Shown piece after piece: positions 1 to 10,400 of a DNA stretch of 64,000 nucleotides. The stretch lies in assembly GCF_034087045.1 (NCBI RefSeq), contig NZ_CP139247.1, forward strand, positions 7,528,001 through 7,592,000. Direction: 5' to 3'. Below the pieces are notes generated by a model that made no database searches, was not told where the DNA came from, and was given only the letters and a program-made list of their open reading frames with translations. A program made the position numbers and the translations under genes. Every line of letters starts with the position of its first letter. The first letter of the stretch is position 1. The stretch comes from Chitinophaga sancti. GTDB lineage: Bacteria; Bacteroidota; Bacteroidia; Chitinophagales; Chitinophagaceae.

Positions 1-1
1 C

Positions 2-988
2 ACCTTTGCAAACTTCGACCTGGTGTATAGCGGTAACTTCACCAAGTGGTTACAGTTCGCCAACTCTCTTCGTCTGCGCTTAGCGATGCACATTGTGAAA
101 GCGGATGCAACTACAGCACAGGCGCAGGCAGAGAAAGCACTGAATCCTTCCAATGGTGGTGTAATCACTGCTAATAGTGGTAACATGAACGTACAATTGG
201 GTGGTAGCTTTACTAATCCGCTGGTGTATATCGACAGGAACTGGGGGGATACCCGTATAGGTGCTGATATTGCCTGTTATCTGAATGGGTACAATGATCC
301 AAGGATCAGCAAGTACCTGGGCATGTCTACCGATTCCAAAATTACTTCGCAATATATTGGTATCCGTTTAGGTGCGGTGACCAGCTCTAATACTAAAGAT
401 GATTATCTCGGGTATTCTGCACTGGGTTCTTCATTTTCACTGGCTACACCTGTGCAGATTATGACAGCTGCGGAAGTATACTTTCTGAGAGCCGAAGCTG
501 CGGTACGTGGTTGGGCAAATGCTGGTGGAAGTGCACAGGAGTTGTATAATGAAGGTATTACTACGTCAATGAACCAGTGGAGTGCAACGATTGGTAGTTA
601 TCTGAGTGATGCTACAAGTACGCCTGCGGCTTATGTAGATCCGAAGAATAGTGCGAATGATAAGGAGGCACAGTCTACTATTACTATTCAGTGGGATGAT
701 GCAGCAAGTACGGAGGTGAAAATGGAGCGTATTATTACACAGAAATGGATTGCGATGTTCCCTGAGGGGCAGGAAGCGTGGACAGAGCATAGGAGAACAG
801 GGTATCCTAAACTGTTCCCTGTGGCGCATAATCAGAGTTCAGGTGTGGTGAGTGATGCGGAAGGTGTGAGAAGGTTGCCTTATCCACAGCAGGAGTATAA
901 TACGAATGCGACGGAGTTGAATAAGGGGATTTCATTGTTAGGTGGGGTTGATAATGCGGCTACGCATATGTGGTGGGATAAGAATTAA
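2..988 (+). CDS. SusD/RagB-like outer-membrane lipoprotein, 3' part
   Basis: The reading frame is open from base 2, so the start and lipoprotein signal lie upstream of the window. The sequence (KWLQFANSLRLRLAMHI near the start, AEVYFLRAEAAVRGW mid-way, EAWTEHRRTGYPKLFP near the end) is typical of the SusD-like 2 subgroup. Such proteins are cell-surface glycan- or nutrient-binding lipoproteins that form the lid of a SusC TonB-dependent transporter. The partner SusC gene is presumably just upstream, outside the window. The gene is followed immediately by a strong terminator hairpin, so it is likely the last gene of its operon. The substrate cannot be inferred from this fragment. It is on the opposite strand from the PUL to its right and probably belongs to a different locus. 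Confidence 0.9.
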   Translation, partial: TFANFDLVYSGNFTKWLQFANSLRLRLAMHIVKADATTAQAQAEKALNPSNGGVITANSGNMNVQLGGSFTNPLVYIDRNWGDTRIGADIACYLNGYNDPRISKYLGMSTDSKITSQYIGIRLGAVTSSNTKDDYLGYSALGSSFSLATPVQIMTAAEVYFLRAEAAVRGWANAGGSAQELYNEGITTSMNQWSATIGSYLSDATSTPAAYVDPKNSANDKEAQSTITIQWDDAASTEVKMERIITQKWIAMFPEGQEAWTEHRRTGYPKLFPVAHNQSSGVVSDAEGVRRLPYPQQEYNTNATELNKGISLLGGVDNAATHMWWDKN

Positions 989-1008
989 GTCGTGTGATGT
1001 ATAAAACT

Positions 1009-1040
1009 AAAAGCCCCGCCTCGGTTGAGGCGGGGCTTTT
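1009..1040 (+). terminator. Rho-independent terminator of the SusD-like gene
   Basis: AAAAGCCCCGCCTC is followed by a GGTT loop, the reverse complement and a T-run. It lies about 20 bp after the SusD-like stop codon and should work in both directions between convergent genes. Confidence 0.85.
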
Positions 1041-1064
1041 AGTTTATAGTTGTTTGCTTTTGTT

Positions 1065-1152
1065 GAGCCGATTAAACCGTTCGCTTCGCGAACGGTTTAA
1101 TCGGCTCGCGTGCTTTATGGTGCTTGCCAGAGGGCAAGCACCATAAAGCACG
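1065..1152. repeat. Two adjacent perfect palindromes with 20-bp stems
   Basis: The first inverted repeat has arms 1065-1084 and 1088-1107 with a 3-nt TTC centre. The second has arms 1109-1128 and 1133-1152 with a 4-nt AGAG centre. Both stems are perfect and unrelated to one another in sequence. They lie between convergent genes, beyond the terminator. They could be extra terminators for the leftward genes, REP-like elements, or cruciform/protein sites. No T-run follows either hairpin. Confidence 0.8.
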
Positions 1153-1189
1153 AAATAGCGCGAAGTACTAATTAGCGAAGTATAAATTG

Positions 1190-2638
1190 CTAGTTGATGA
1201 CTAAGGTTTCAATTGAGTGTGGTAAGCTCTTTACATCTGTACTATTCCCTTTTATCCACAGCTTATAAGCGAATTCTTTATCACTTGTATTCAGCACCAC
1301 TACTACCGTCTTACCATCTTTATTTACAAAAGCAGTCGTTTGGAGATCACTCCTGTTTGAAGATGCGACGATACGCTTTGCACCAGGACGTATGAATTTA
1401 GAAAAATGCCCCATATAGTAATAAGCATTCGTATAAATCAGTTCACCCGTCTTTGTATCTGCATGCACAGGTGCAAAACAGAAATTACCTACGTGATTAG
1501 GACCACCTTTATCATCCAGCAGGATATTCCAGTCAGTCCAGGCGACAGTACCACTATTGAAATCATTCAATAAAGAGTTACCATAACGCTCACCCAGTGC
1601 CCAATCATTGACTTTATCCAGTTTGAACGCTTCTACACAACCTTCTGTGAAGATGAGGTTCTTACCAGGAAATGCTTCTTTTACATTTCGTACATTATCA
1701 AATTCCATGGTACTACCAGTCCACGTTTCATACCAATGGTAACCAATACCCCATACAAACTTTGCAGCTGCAGGGTCTTCAAGAATTGTGCTGGCGCGGT
1801 GATAGATCAGGTCACGGTTATGATCCCAAGCGATGAGTTTCTTCGTGCTCATACCCGCACGTTGTAAGGTGGGACCTAAATAATACTTAATGAAATCTCT
1901 TTCTTCTTCCGCAGTAAAGTTGCAGGATTCCCATATTTGTTTTGCCATCGGTTCATTCTGCACACTTAAACCCCATACCGGAATACCGAGAGATTCGTAT
2001 GCCTTAATGAACTTCACATAGTAATTTGCCCATGCCTGATAGTAACGAGGCAGGAGTTTACCACCATGCAGCATGCTACCATTATCTTTCATGAATGCCG
2101 GAGGGCTCCATGGACTTGCAAAGAGTGTGAGCTTACCACCCGCAGCTGCAATGGCAGCTTTGATAAATGGTACGCGGTAAGTCATATCATGCTTTACATT
2201 GAATGTCTTCAACGCACTATCGCCTTCTTCAATATAGGTATAACTATCGCTGGAAAAATCGCAGCTATGAATATTGGTACGGGCCAATGTATAGCCAATG
2301 CCATTAACGGGATCAAAGTAAGCTTTCAGGAGTTCTGCCTGCTTCTCCTTCGGGAGTTTTGCAAATACTTCTGCAGAAGCATCTGTCAGTGCACCACCAA
2401 TACCAGTCATGGTCTGGAAGGTCTTTGCAGGATCTACGAAAATGCAGGCTTCTGTTTCAAACGGTTGCTTTGCGGAGGTAAAGGATAACTTGTCCGTTGC
2501 TGACATTCTTAACTGTGTACTCGCGGCAGTAGTGTAAACGGTCACTGTTTTGCGGGAAAGGGTATCTCCCGGTTGAGGACCTTTTGCGTAACCGGCGTAA
2601 GTAGCCAGCAACAGCCCTGCCAAAATTGCTCTCTTCAT
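1190..2638 (-). CDS. Glycoside hydrolase family 30 enzyme (beta-1,6-glucanase/glucosidase type)
   Basis: Retaining GH30 (alpha/beta)8-barrel enzyme. The acid/base Glu lies in SVQNEP (about residue 229) and the nucleophile Glu in NLIFTEG (about 332). The start MKRAILAGLLLATYAGYAKG gives a normal Sec signal peptide; an in-frame ATG 11 codons upstream (2671) gives a poorer one. No lipobox is evident, so the protein is probably periplasmic. It is the last gene of the leftward PUL, directly downstream of a second GH30 gene. Family knowledge: GH30 subfamily 3 members cleave beta-1,6-glucan, and others act on glucosylceramide or xylan. With GH16 and SusCD nearby I infer removal of beta-1,6-linked glucose from laminarin or fungal glucan. 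Exact specificity is not readable from sequence. Confidence 0.88.
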   Translation of the reverse strand: MKRAILAGLLLATYAGYAKGPQPGDTLSRKTVTVYTTAASTQLRMSATDKLSFTSAKQPFETEACIFVDPAKTFQTMTGIGGALTDASAEVFAKLPKEKQAELLKAYFDPVNGIGYTLARTNIHSCDFSSDSYTYIEEGDSALKTFNVKHDMTYRVPFIKAAIAAAGGKLTLFASPWSPPAFMKDNGSMLHGGKLLPRYYQAWANYYVKFIKAYESLGIPVWGLSVQNEPMAKQIWESCNFTAEEERDFIKYYLGPTLQRAGMSTKKLIAWDHNRDLIYHRASTILEDPAAAKFVWGIGYHWYETWTGSTMEFDNVRNVKEAFPGKNLIFTEGCVEAFKLDKVNDWALGERYGNSLLNDFNSGTVAWTDWNILLDDKGGPNHVGNFCFAPVHADTKTGELIYTNAYYYMGHFSKFIRPGAKRIVASSNRSDLQTTAFVNKDGKTVVVVLNTSDKEFAYKLWIKGNSTDVKSLPHSIETLVIN

Positions 2639-2672
2639 TGTTTTAATTATTACCAGTTTAAACGTGTTCATC

Positions 2673-4106
2673 TTACCAGATATACGTACCTACGGCACCA
2701 TTTGTCAACGTGGATGTAACGATTTTGCCATTGAACTGGATGTTGAATGATTGGGGAGCGTTGGCATTATTGATCACAATTAATACTCTTTTCCCATCAG
2801 GCGTTTTGAACGCCACATTGTCCAGCTGGCTGGTGACATTGGTAGCAATCCTCGTGGAACCGGGCCTTACGAACTTTGATGCATGTGCAATAATATAATA
2901 AGATACATTCCTTGTAACGTCGGCACTGATAGTGAGTGCTCCCATACAGGTACTGCAACCGCCATCCGTATGTGGATTATAGTTAGGATCGGCGGCCAGA
3001 TTCCATTCCAGCACATTCCTGCTCCAGTTGCGGGTGGCGCCGATGATGAGATTTGTTATATGCCATTGCAGATTAGAAGCAAAATCGCCAGGGGCACCTA
3101 CCCATTGCTCTGTAAAGTAGACATTTTTATCAGGAAATGCATTATGTACCTGTGTCAATGCACTGATATCACCGCCATACAGGTGAAATGCAGAGCCATC
3201 TACATATTGTTTGGCATCTGCATCCTGCAGTACGGTGGCAGGATAGTCAGGTCTGTCAGCGTTGTGATCGTAGGTGATGATCTTCGTCGTGATACCTGCT
3301 GATTTAAATGCGGGACCTAAAGCAGACTTAATAAATGCTGCCTGTTCAGTAGCCTGCATGACCATGCTGGGGTTATTGCCACCATGCAAAGGTTCATTTT
3401 GCGGAGTGATAGCATCGATCGTGATACCTTCCGCTTTCATAGCCTGGATGTATTTTACAAAGTATTGTGCATAGGTAGTGTAGTATTCAGGTTTGAGGCT
3501 ACCCCCTACAAAGCCACCGTTGTCTTTCATCCATACTGGTGCGGACCATGGAGAGCCGAGTATTTTGATATTCGGTGCGATGGCTATGATCTTTTTCAGT
3601 ACGGGTATCAGGTCGGTTTGCTCCTTGCTGATGCTGAACTGGGCAAGGTTTACATCCGTTTGACCGGTAGGCATGTCATCGTATGTGAAAGGTGCTGCAC
3701 TCAGGTCGGAGGCACCGATGCTGATGCGGAGATAACTAACGCCGATGCATCCACTGTCGGTAGCGAACAACTCTTTGAGCAGGGCATCCTGGGTGGTGGA
3801 TGGCAACTTATTAATGAGTGTTGCACTACCACCGGTGAGGCAATAACCGAAACCATCGATAGATTGGTAAGTGGTGCCATCTTCTACCTTAATAGTAGGA
3901 TACACATTGACAGTATCTTTAAATAGCAGACTTACGTTTTGCTTTGACAGCAGTACACTTTTATCAGCTTTGGTGAGCCAGAAAGTGACGTCAGTAGTTA
4001 ATTCACCTACGGGAGGTGGGACGATGATGGTAGTCGTATCATTGCTACCTCCCTTACAACTGGCAAAGCAGAAGAGCAGGGAGAAGCATATATGGTTTAG
4101 TCTCAT
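2673..4106 (-). CDS. GH30 family glycosidase, lipoprotein
   Basis: A 477-residue GH30 enzyme beginning MRLNHICFSLLFCFASCKGG, with a lipobox Cys at about residue 17, so it is lipid-anchored and probably on the cell surface. Catalytic acid/base in TPQNEP (Glu about 238) and nucleophile in VYFTEQWVG (Glu about 333). The barrel motif GSPWSAPVWMKDNG matches its neighbour's FASPWSPPAFMKDNG. The start codon overlaps the stop of the GH16 gene by 4 bp (ATGA), showing translational coupling in one operon. Two different GH30 proteins side by side, one lipid-anchored and one soluble, suggest surface cleavage followed by periplasmic trimming. This division of labour is inference. Confidence 0.9.
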   Translation of the reverse strand: MRLNHICFSLLFCFASCKGGSNDTTTIIVPPPVGELTTDVTFWLTKADKSVLLSKQNVSLLFKDTVNVYPTIKVEDGTTYQSIDGFGYCLTGGSATLINKLPSTTQDALLKELFATDSGCIGVSYLRISIGASDLSAAPFTYDDMPTGQTDVNLAQFSISKEQTDLIPVLKKIIAIAPNIKILGSPWSAPVWMKDNGGFVGGSLKPEYYTTYAQYFVKYIQAMKAEGITIDAITPQNEPLHGGNNPSMVMQATEQAAFIKSALGPAFKSAGITTKIITYDHNADRPDYPATVLQDADAKQYVDGSAFHLYGGDISALTQVHNAFPDKNVYFTEQWVGAPGDFASNLQWHITNLIIGATRNWSRNVLEWNLAADPNYNPHTDGGCSTCMGALTISADVTRNVSYYIIAHASKFVRPGSTRIATNVTSQLDNVAFKTPDGKRVLIVINNANAPQSFNIQFNGKIVTSTLTNGAVGTYIW

Positions 4107-4954
4107 TTACTTTTCATTTTATATACCCTTACATAATCGACTTCCATTGCTACCGGGAAGATGCTGTCATCTACGCCCTGCACTCCACCCCAGTCACCAC
4201 CTACAGCGAGGTTCAGGAGGATGTGGAAGCGTTTGTCGAATGGCCATACAGTGTACCCTTTCCCTTCGTTTACAAACTGGAACACCAGCATGTCATCGAT
4301 ATAACCCCTAAGGGCATATGGTGTCCAGTCTAATCTGTAGAGGTGGAAGGCGGAGGTAACGTTGTCTACCTTTTTCGTACTTGTTTTCTGGGTGTTTATT
4401 TTGAAATAATAAGCTTCTGTGTGGGCACTGATGTGTACATTTCCAGGGTCGTAACCGACATGTTCCATGATGTCGATTTCGCCTGATTTAGGCCAGTCGC
4501 CGTATGCCCAGTCAGTGGGTAGCATCCAGATGGCAGGCCAGGTGCCTTTGCCGGCGGGAAGTTTTGCTTTGATTTCAAAACGGCCATAAAGCCAGTCGCC
4601 TTTGTTGGTGGTAACCATCCTGGCAGATGTGTAGTTCCTGTTTTCTTTTGTTTCTTTCCTGGCAGTGATGCTCAGTACACCGTTTGCCACGCTGGCATTG
4701 TCGGTGGAGTTCGTGTAGTATTCCAGCTCGTTGTTGCCCCAGCCACTGCCGCCCAGGTCGTAGCCCCATTTGTTGGGGTCGGGAGCACCGGTGTAGTCGA
4801 ATTCATCTGCCCAGGTGGGAGTAGATTCGAAGGTCCAGCCACTATCGACGGGGGATGTGGGGGTGACGGGCCCGGTGGAGGTAGTGTCGGTACTACCTTT
4901 GCCGGAGCAGGAGGTAAAGATGAGGAGGAGAAGAGGGAGGTATCTTGCGAGCAT
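4103..4954 (-). CDS. GH16 family beta-glucanase (laminarinase type), lipoprotein
   Basis: The GH16 signature GEIDIME is present (nucleophile Glu about 159, helper Asp 161, acid/base Glu 164 counting from the chosen start). The start at 4954 gives MLARYLPLLLLIFTSCSGKG, a clear lipoprotein signal with Cys about 16; the longer ORF upstream to 5050 has no signal and is rejected. Family role: endo-acting retaining hydrolase of beta-1,3- or mixed-linkage glucans, placed at the cell surface in PULs. The motif contains the extra Met that is usual for laminarinases and absent from lichenases. Position between the PKD lipoprotein and the GH30 genes supports a beta-1,3/1,6-glucan substrate. Confidence 0.92.
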   Translation of the reverse strand: MLARYLPLLLLIFTSCSGKGSTDTTSTGPVTPTSPVDSGWTFESTPTWADEFDYTGAPDPNKWGYDLGGSGWGNNELEYYTNSTDNASVANGVLSITARKETKENRNYTSARMVTTNKGDWLYGRFEIKAKLPAGKGTWPAIWMLPTDWAYGDWPKSGEIDIMEHVGYDPGNVHISAHTEAYYFKINTQKTSTKKVDNVTSAFHLYRLDWTPYALRGYIDDMLVFQFVNEGKGYTVWPFDKRFHILLNLAVGGDWGGVQGVDDSIFPVAMEVDYVRVYKMKSK

Positions 4955-5073
4955 AAGCGTGGATTGAATTTCCTGATTTTGATTGCCGCCTTCGGCGGCG
5001 ATGAAAATCGGGTTTGGCTGTTTTTTTGGAGCTACCTGAGGCAGCTCCAAAAAACAGCTGGTAAGAGTTAGAA

Positions 5074-5895
5074 TTATTGTTCTTCGAGGAATTGAATATT
5101 AGACAGCGTCATTCCGCCAGTACCCAATGTACCACCGGAGCTACCACCTTTTATCACTACCCATACAGTATCAGCTTTGGAAAATTCCATATACCCATTC
5201 TTCCCTTTTCCACCGCCATCACAGCCTATTGTAGCGATGTTGCCATCGAATGGAATGGAACCACAACCGGACCAGGTATTCATCGCTATGTATTTTGTTC
5301 CACCATAATCTTTGCCCTGAACTGGCGCGATGGTGTCACAATATAATTCCAACCAGCTATTTGTAGCACCAGCACCTTTGATATTAGCAGCCACGGTGTA
5401 AGGTGTGTGTGCTTTGACCATTACCATCTGGTAGATTGCACCATTGGTATTGCCGGTGTTGGAGAAATTCAATGTACCATTTGTATTGGTGATGGTGGTT
5501 TGCGTACCCCCTGTATTCAGGATCGTCCAGTCTGTTGCATTCAGCAAATCTTTTGTGGGTGCATCATTGGCAATCGTAAGTTTCTGTGCAGTCGTGGCAT
5601 AACCACCGTTGGTGAATACGGTAAGTTGTACTGTATACTCTCCTGCTTTGGAGAAATGCAGTGTGTCAAATTCCCCTGTGGCAGTCGTTCCATCGCTGAT
5701 CGTCCAGTTCCAGATAAAGCCTCCTTTGGTAGTAGAAGTGACCACTACCCTATTCGGATTTGACGATAAGGGAGTAGCGGAGAAAGAGGCAGTAGGCAAA
5801 GCGCCCAGCTCCTTTGTGGATGATTCCGGCGTACAAGCCGGCATAGCGCAGGACAACATAGCTGCCACTGCCAAAGTACCTATATAGCGTTTCAT
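5074..5895 (-). CDS. PKD-domain surface glycan-binding lipoprotein (SusE/F position)
   Basis: A 273-residue protein with a lipoprotein signal (AMLSCAMPACTPE, Cys about 21). It has a PKD-like Ig fold at about residues 35-110 (FIWNWTISDGTTATGEFD, then GEYTVQLTV) and a C-terminal beta-rich domain of about 150 residues with no motif I can name. It lies between SusD and the GH16 enzyme. Laminarin and other beta-glucan PULs of Bacteroidota typically carry a PKD-containing surface glycan-binding protein here, so that role is inferred from position and architecture. No catalytic residues are visible. Confidence 0.8.
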   Translation of the reverse strand: MKRYIGTLAVAAMLSCAMPACTPESSTKELGALPTASFSATPLSSNPNRVVVTSTTKGGFIWNWTISDGTTATGEFDTLHFSKAGEYTVQLTVFTNGGYATTAQKLTIANDAPTKDLLNATDWTILNTGGTQTTITNTNGTLNFSNTGNTNGAIYQMVMVKAHTPYTVAANIKGAGATNSWLELYCDTIAPVQGKDYGGTKYIAMNTWSGCGSIPFDGNIATIGCDGGGKGKNGYMEFSKADTVWVVIKGGSSGGTLGTGGMTLSNIQFLEEQ

Positions 5896-5913
5896 ATAAA
5901 TCGGTTTGATATG

Positions 5914-7467
5914 TTATTTAGTTCCTCCCCATTCTTTGCTTTGTTCCAGCTTTGTATTTTCCAACTCTAACAATGGAATTGGTAATATTTCATGCTTGCC
6001 AGCAACAAAGCCACGGCCACCAAGCACTGATGGTGCTCTGCCAGTACGTACTAGGTCGAACCAGCGATGACCTTCGCCAGCCAGTTCCAGTCTTCTTTCA
6101 TTGAAGATGTTGTCATCTGTCGCTTCGATAGCAGTAAGACCTACACGGGCACGTACTGCATTCAGCAACTGGTAGGCACGGGTACCGGCGCCACCACCTT
6201 GTCCTGCTTTCACGAGTGCTTCTGCTTCCATGAGGTACGTATCAGCTAAACGGATTTCGTACAGATCCTGTGGAAAGTTCAACTCAATATTACCACCACC
6301 GGTAGTTTTATTGTAGTTAAAACCAATGAGCTTTTGCAGGAAGTAACCGGTGTTTTTATAACCAGGTTCATAGCTGGCAATGCCATTGGCCTGTAAGCTA
6401 TCCAGGTTGGCAACGGTTGCATTATAACGGGGATCGTAGTGAATGGCATCAAACAGTTCCTTTGTCACTACGAGGAAACTCCATCCTGATACGTAATCAG
6501 GTGCACCTGCTTTCAATGCTTTGTAACCTCTTGGGCCCACCATAATGTTCAGCACATTACCTTCTGTACAAGACACGCAATCCCATGAGCCTGCGGAACT
6601 AGCTGTAAATGCTACTTCGAAAACAGACTCGCTGTTAAACTTGGTACCGTTGTCTGACTTCCAGAGATCGGCGAAGTTAGCCAGCAGGTTATAACCATAT
6701 TTTGCATTGGTACTACCAGGCACTGTACCATTTACTTCGGCCAGTTCTGTTGCAGCAGCACTATATTTTTGTTCATAGAGATATACTTTACCTAACAGTG
6801 CGTGTGCAGCACCTTTGGTAGCGCGACCACCTTCGGTAGCAATAGGTACCTGATCAGGCAGATTGGTTTCTGCAATGGCATCCTGCAGGTCTGTTTCAAT
6901 TTGTTTGTACACCTCTTCAGGAGTCGCCTGCAACACGTTGTACATGTCGCTGGTAGAAACAGGTTTGGTGAAGAGTGGTATATTTTTAAACAAACGTACC
7001 AGGTCGAAGTAGAAGAATGCACGAAGGTATTTTGCTTCCGCAGTATAACGGGCTTTGGTCGCTTCGTCCATGGGGACACCCGGGAGCTTTTCCAGCAGTG
7101 TGTTTGCACGGAAGATACCAGAGAAACCTTTCTTCCAGAGCTCATCCTGTGGCCCCTGATCAGGTGTCAGTGTATAATTGGCGAATACCTGGAAAGCGGT
7201 TACGTCATTGGCACCACCACCACCAGCATAGTGATCGTCAGAACCGGCGTTCATGGCGCCAACTTTGGTCACGTAGTTACCACCCTGCCAGCCTACTACA
7301 TCGTAACAAGCTACAAGCCCGTTGAAAGCCTCTGTCTGATCTTTATAATAGTTCGCTTCGAGGTCTGTACCTTTTGGTTTTACTTCAAGGAAACTACTGC
7401 TACAGCCGCTCATTATTTGCAGGCCAATAGCGAATGTCAATATATGTGGAATGTATTTTTTCTTCAT
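5914..7467 (-). CDS. SusD/RagB family nutrient-binding lipoprotein
   Basis: A full-length 517-residue SusD-type protein. The signal MKKKYIPHILTFAIGLQIMSGC puts the lipid Cys at about 22. TPR-rich helical motifs follow (AEAKYLRAFFYFDLVRLFKNIPLF; LPDQVPIATEGGRATKGAAHALLGKVYLYE). The C-terminal FNERRLELAGEGHRWFDLVRTG is diagnostic of the family. It is the extracellular lid that binds glycan for the SusC barrel encoded 24 bp upstream. Substrate is inferred from the linked GH16/GH30 enzymes as beta-glucan oligosaccharide. Confidence 0.96.
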   Translation of the reverse strand: MKKKYIPHILTFAIGLQIMSGCSSSFLEVKPKGTDLEANYYKDQTEAFNGLVACYDVVGWQGGNYVTKVGAMNAGSDDHYAGGGGANDVTAFQVFANYTLTPDQGPQDELWKKGFSGIFRANTLLEKLPGVPMDEATKARYTAEAKYLRAFFYFDLVRLFKNIPLFTKPVSTSDMYNVLQATPEEVYKQIETDLQDAIAETNLPDQVPIATEGGRATKGAAHALLGKVYLYEQKYSAAATELAEVNGTVPGSTNAKYGYNLLANFADLWKSDNGTKFNSESVFEVAFTASSAGSWDCVSCTEGNVLNIMVGPRGYKALKAGAPDYVSGWSFLVVTKELFDAIHYDPRYNATVANLDSLQANGIASYEPGYKNTGYFLQKLIGFNYNKTTGGGNIELNFPQDLYEIRLADTYLMEAEALVKAGQGGGAGTRAYQLLNAVRARVGLTAIEATDDNIFNERRLELAGEGHRWFDLVRTGRAPSVLGGRGFVAGKHEILPIPLLELENTKLEQSKEWGGTK

Positions 7468-7490
7468 TGTAATTTGCTTTTATCAGTTTA

Positions 7491-10400
7491 TCAGAAAGTA
7501 GCGTTCACACCCAGCATGAAGGATCTTGCCTGAGGATAGATACCTCTGTCGATGCTGAATACGCCACCTCCGATTTCAGGATCATAACCGGTGTACTTGG
7601 TGAATGTGAGCAGGTTTTCGCTCATTACATAAATTCTGAATTTCTCGATGCCCACTCTTTTGGTGATCGTGTTAGGAATGGAGTAACCCAGCTGTAAAGA
7701 TTTGATCCTGCAATAGCTACCATTTTCCAGATAGAAATCGGAAGGATTGGTAAAGTTCCTGTTAGGATCAGTAGATATCAGCCTTGGATAATCGTTTGTA
7801 GAACCCTCGCCAGTCCAGCGACCCAGGGCTTTTGTCTGCCAGTTTGCATTCAGGATATCCAGACGACGAAGACCCTGGAAGATCTTGTTGCCAGCGGAAC
7901 CCTGAATGAATAATACGATGTCGATGCCTTTGTAAGCAGCATTGATAGTACCACCGTATGTCCAGGTAGGTGTAGGATTGCCGAGGAACTGACGGTCAGC
8001 TTCTGTGATTGTACCATCACCATCAGTATCTACCCAACGGAAATCACCGGGTTTTGCATCAGGTTGAATTTTACCACCTGCTTTGCTGGTGTAGTTATCT
8101 ACTTCGGACTGGTTCTGGAAGATGCCGTTTGTCTTGAAACCATAGAAGCTATTCAGTGGCTGACCAAGGGCAGTACGGGTAATTGGGTAGCTGGAAGACT
8201 GGAACGTCTGACCACCGGAGAGGTATTTGATACCTGTACCCAGGTTGGTTACTTTGTTAGTCGTATAAGAAACGTTCGCATTTACATTCAGGTCTACTTC
8301 GCCTACCTTTTTGTGATACCCCAGCTCCAGTTCCACACCGGTGTTTTCCATATCAGCCACGTTCGCAGCAGGGTTAGAGATCGCACCAACGTATGAAGGA
8401 ATGCGTGGGTTCTGCAAGATGTCTTTAGTCACCTTTTTATACCAGTCGAAAGCTACCCTGAAGTCGTTGTAAACAGTGGCTTCAAAACCAACGTTTGTCT
8501 GACTGGTAGATTCCCATTTCAGGTCAGGGTTAGAAGGGGCGTTCGGACTGTAACCGATCTGGTAACTACCGGAATTACCGAAGGCATAGTTTCTGCCGCT
8601 ACCGATGGTAGACAGGTAGGCAAAGTCACCGATGTTATCATTACCCACCACACCATAACCACCTCTCAGTTTGAGGAAATTTACGAGATTCTGTTGAGGC
8701 CAGAAGCCTTCTTTAGAGATATTCCAACCCAGAGAGAAGGATGGGAAAGTACCATACTTGTTATTGGCACCGAAGCGGGAAGAACCATCACGACGTACGA
8801 TACCTTCGATGAGGTACTTTTCATCGTAAGCGTAATTGACACGGGCAAAGAGGGAAGAGATCCTATGGTCAGCGCCTTCACTACCGTCGGAAGTACGGTT
8901 GTCGGAAGCTACTTTGAAGTTCATGCTTGCTTCTTCAAAAGTGTTAGCAGGCACGTCGTAGAAAGTAACGGTGGTTGCTCTTGTACGGTTGTCCATATAA
9001 GCGCCCTGACCTAAGAGGATGGTGAAGGAGTTCTTACGGATATCTTTAGTATAAGACGCGGTATTTTCTATATTCCATGCAAATCCTGAATTCTGATTAC
9101 GTGAAAAAGAAGTACGGGAAGAGATGGTAGATGAGTTCAGGTAAGAGATGGGTGTGAAAGTCTCAGATCCCCAGAAGGCGATTTTAGTGCCGAGGGTGGA
9201 GCGGAGTTTCAAGCCTTTAACAGGCACTATTTCCAGGTAGGTATTACCCACAATGTTGTGTGACCAGTTATAGTTACCCAGACGTGTGGAAATATAGGCG
9301 AGCGGGTTTGTGATCTCCTGTCCTACAGCGCTGGAAATACCATAAGGATTACCGTTCTTATCGCGGCGAATACCGGTGTTGGTATAAGGTGCGGCAGCGG
9401 CAACAGCAGGATCCGTAATTACTGCAGGCGTAGTTGGATCCAGGTTGATAGCGGAACTAAGGGGCCCACCGAATTCGCTGTTGGTATTACCTACGCCCAG
9501 GGCTTTGTCGTAAGCATAGCCTACGTTTTCGCCGAGGGTTACGTATTTGGAAAGTTTGTGTGTAGAGTTCAGACGCAGGTTGATGCGTTCATATTTAGAG
9601 ATGTCGGTCGCAACGATACCATCCTGTTTCAGGTAACCGAAAGAGGAATAGAAAGTAGATTTGTCATTACCACCGCTTACACTCACTTCATGGTTTTGGC
9701 GCGCAGCGCTGTTGTTGAAGATGAGGGATTGCCAGTCGGTGCCTTTACCTAAAGAAGCAGGATCAGCGTAGACGATGCCATTGCCGGCAGCTACAGAAGC
9801 TTCATTACGCAGGGTAGCATATTGCGTAGCATTGAGGAGCTTCAGTTTGCGGGCAGGTTCAGAGTTACCATAGTAACCATTGTAGTTCACCTGCAGGGTA
9901 CCGGCTTTACCTTTTTTGGTAGTCACGAGAATTACACCCGCAGCAGCACGGGCACCATAAATAGCCTGGGAAGCGGCATCTTTCAATACTTCGATAGATT
10001 CGATATCGTATTGGTTTAAGTAACCGATACCGCCATTGTCTACCACCACTCCATCAATTACCCAGAGAGGATCGTTGTTATTAAAGGTAGTGAGACCTCT
10101 CACACGTACAGTAGCACTGGAACCTGGCTGACCAGAACCGGCAGCGATGGTAACACCTGAAGTACGGCCCTGGAGGGCACCTTCGAGGCGGGTAACAGGC
10201 TGGCTTTCCAGGTCAGCAGCTCTTACGCTGGAGATGGCGCCGGTGACAACACTTTTCTTTTGTACACCATAACCAACTACCACAGTTTCGGTGAGGGCAG
10301 TCTGTGATATTTTCAGGATAAAGTTCATAGATGACTTAGTCACCGCCCAGTTGACAGGTTCAAAGCCCACCGCGCTCACGATCAGGGTGGAGCCGGGAGG

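Noticed and set aside
4103..5050. Longer start for the GH16 gene at 5050
   Set aside because: The extra 32 residues hide an excellent lipoprotein signal starting at 4954.
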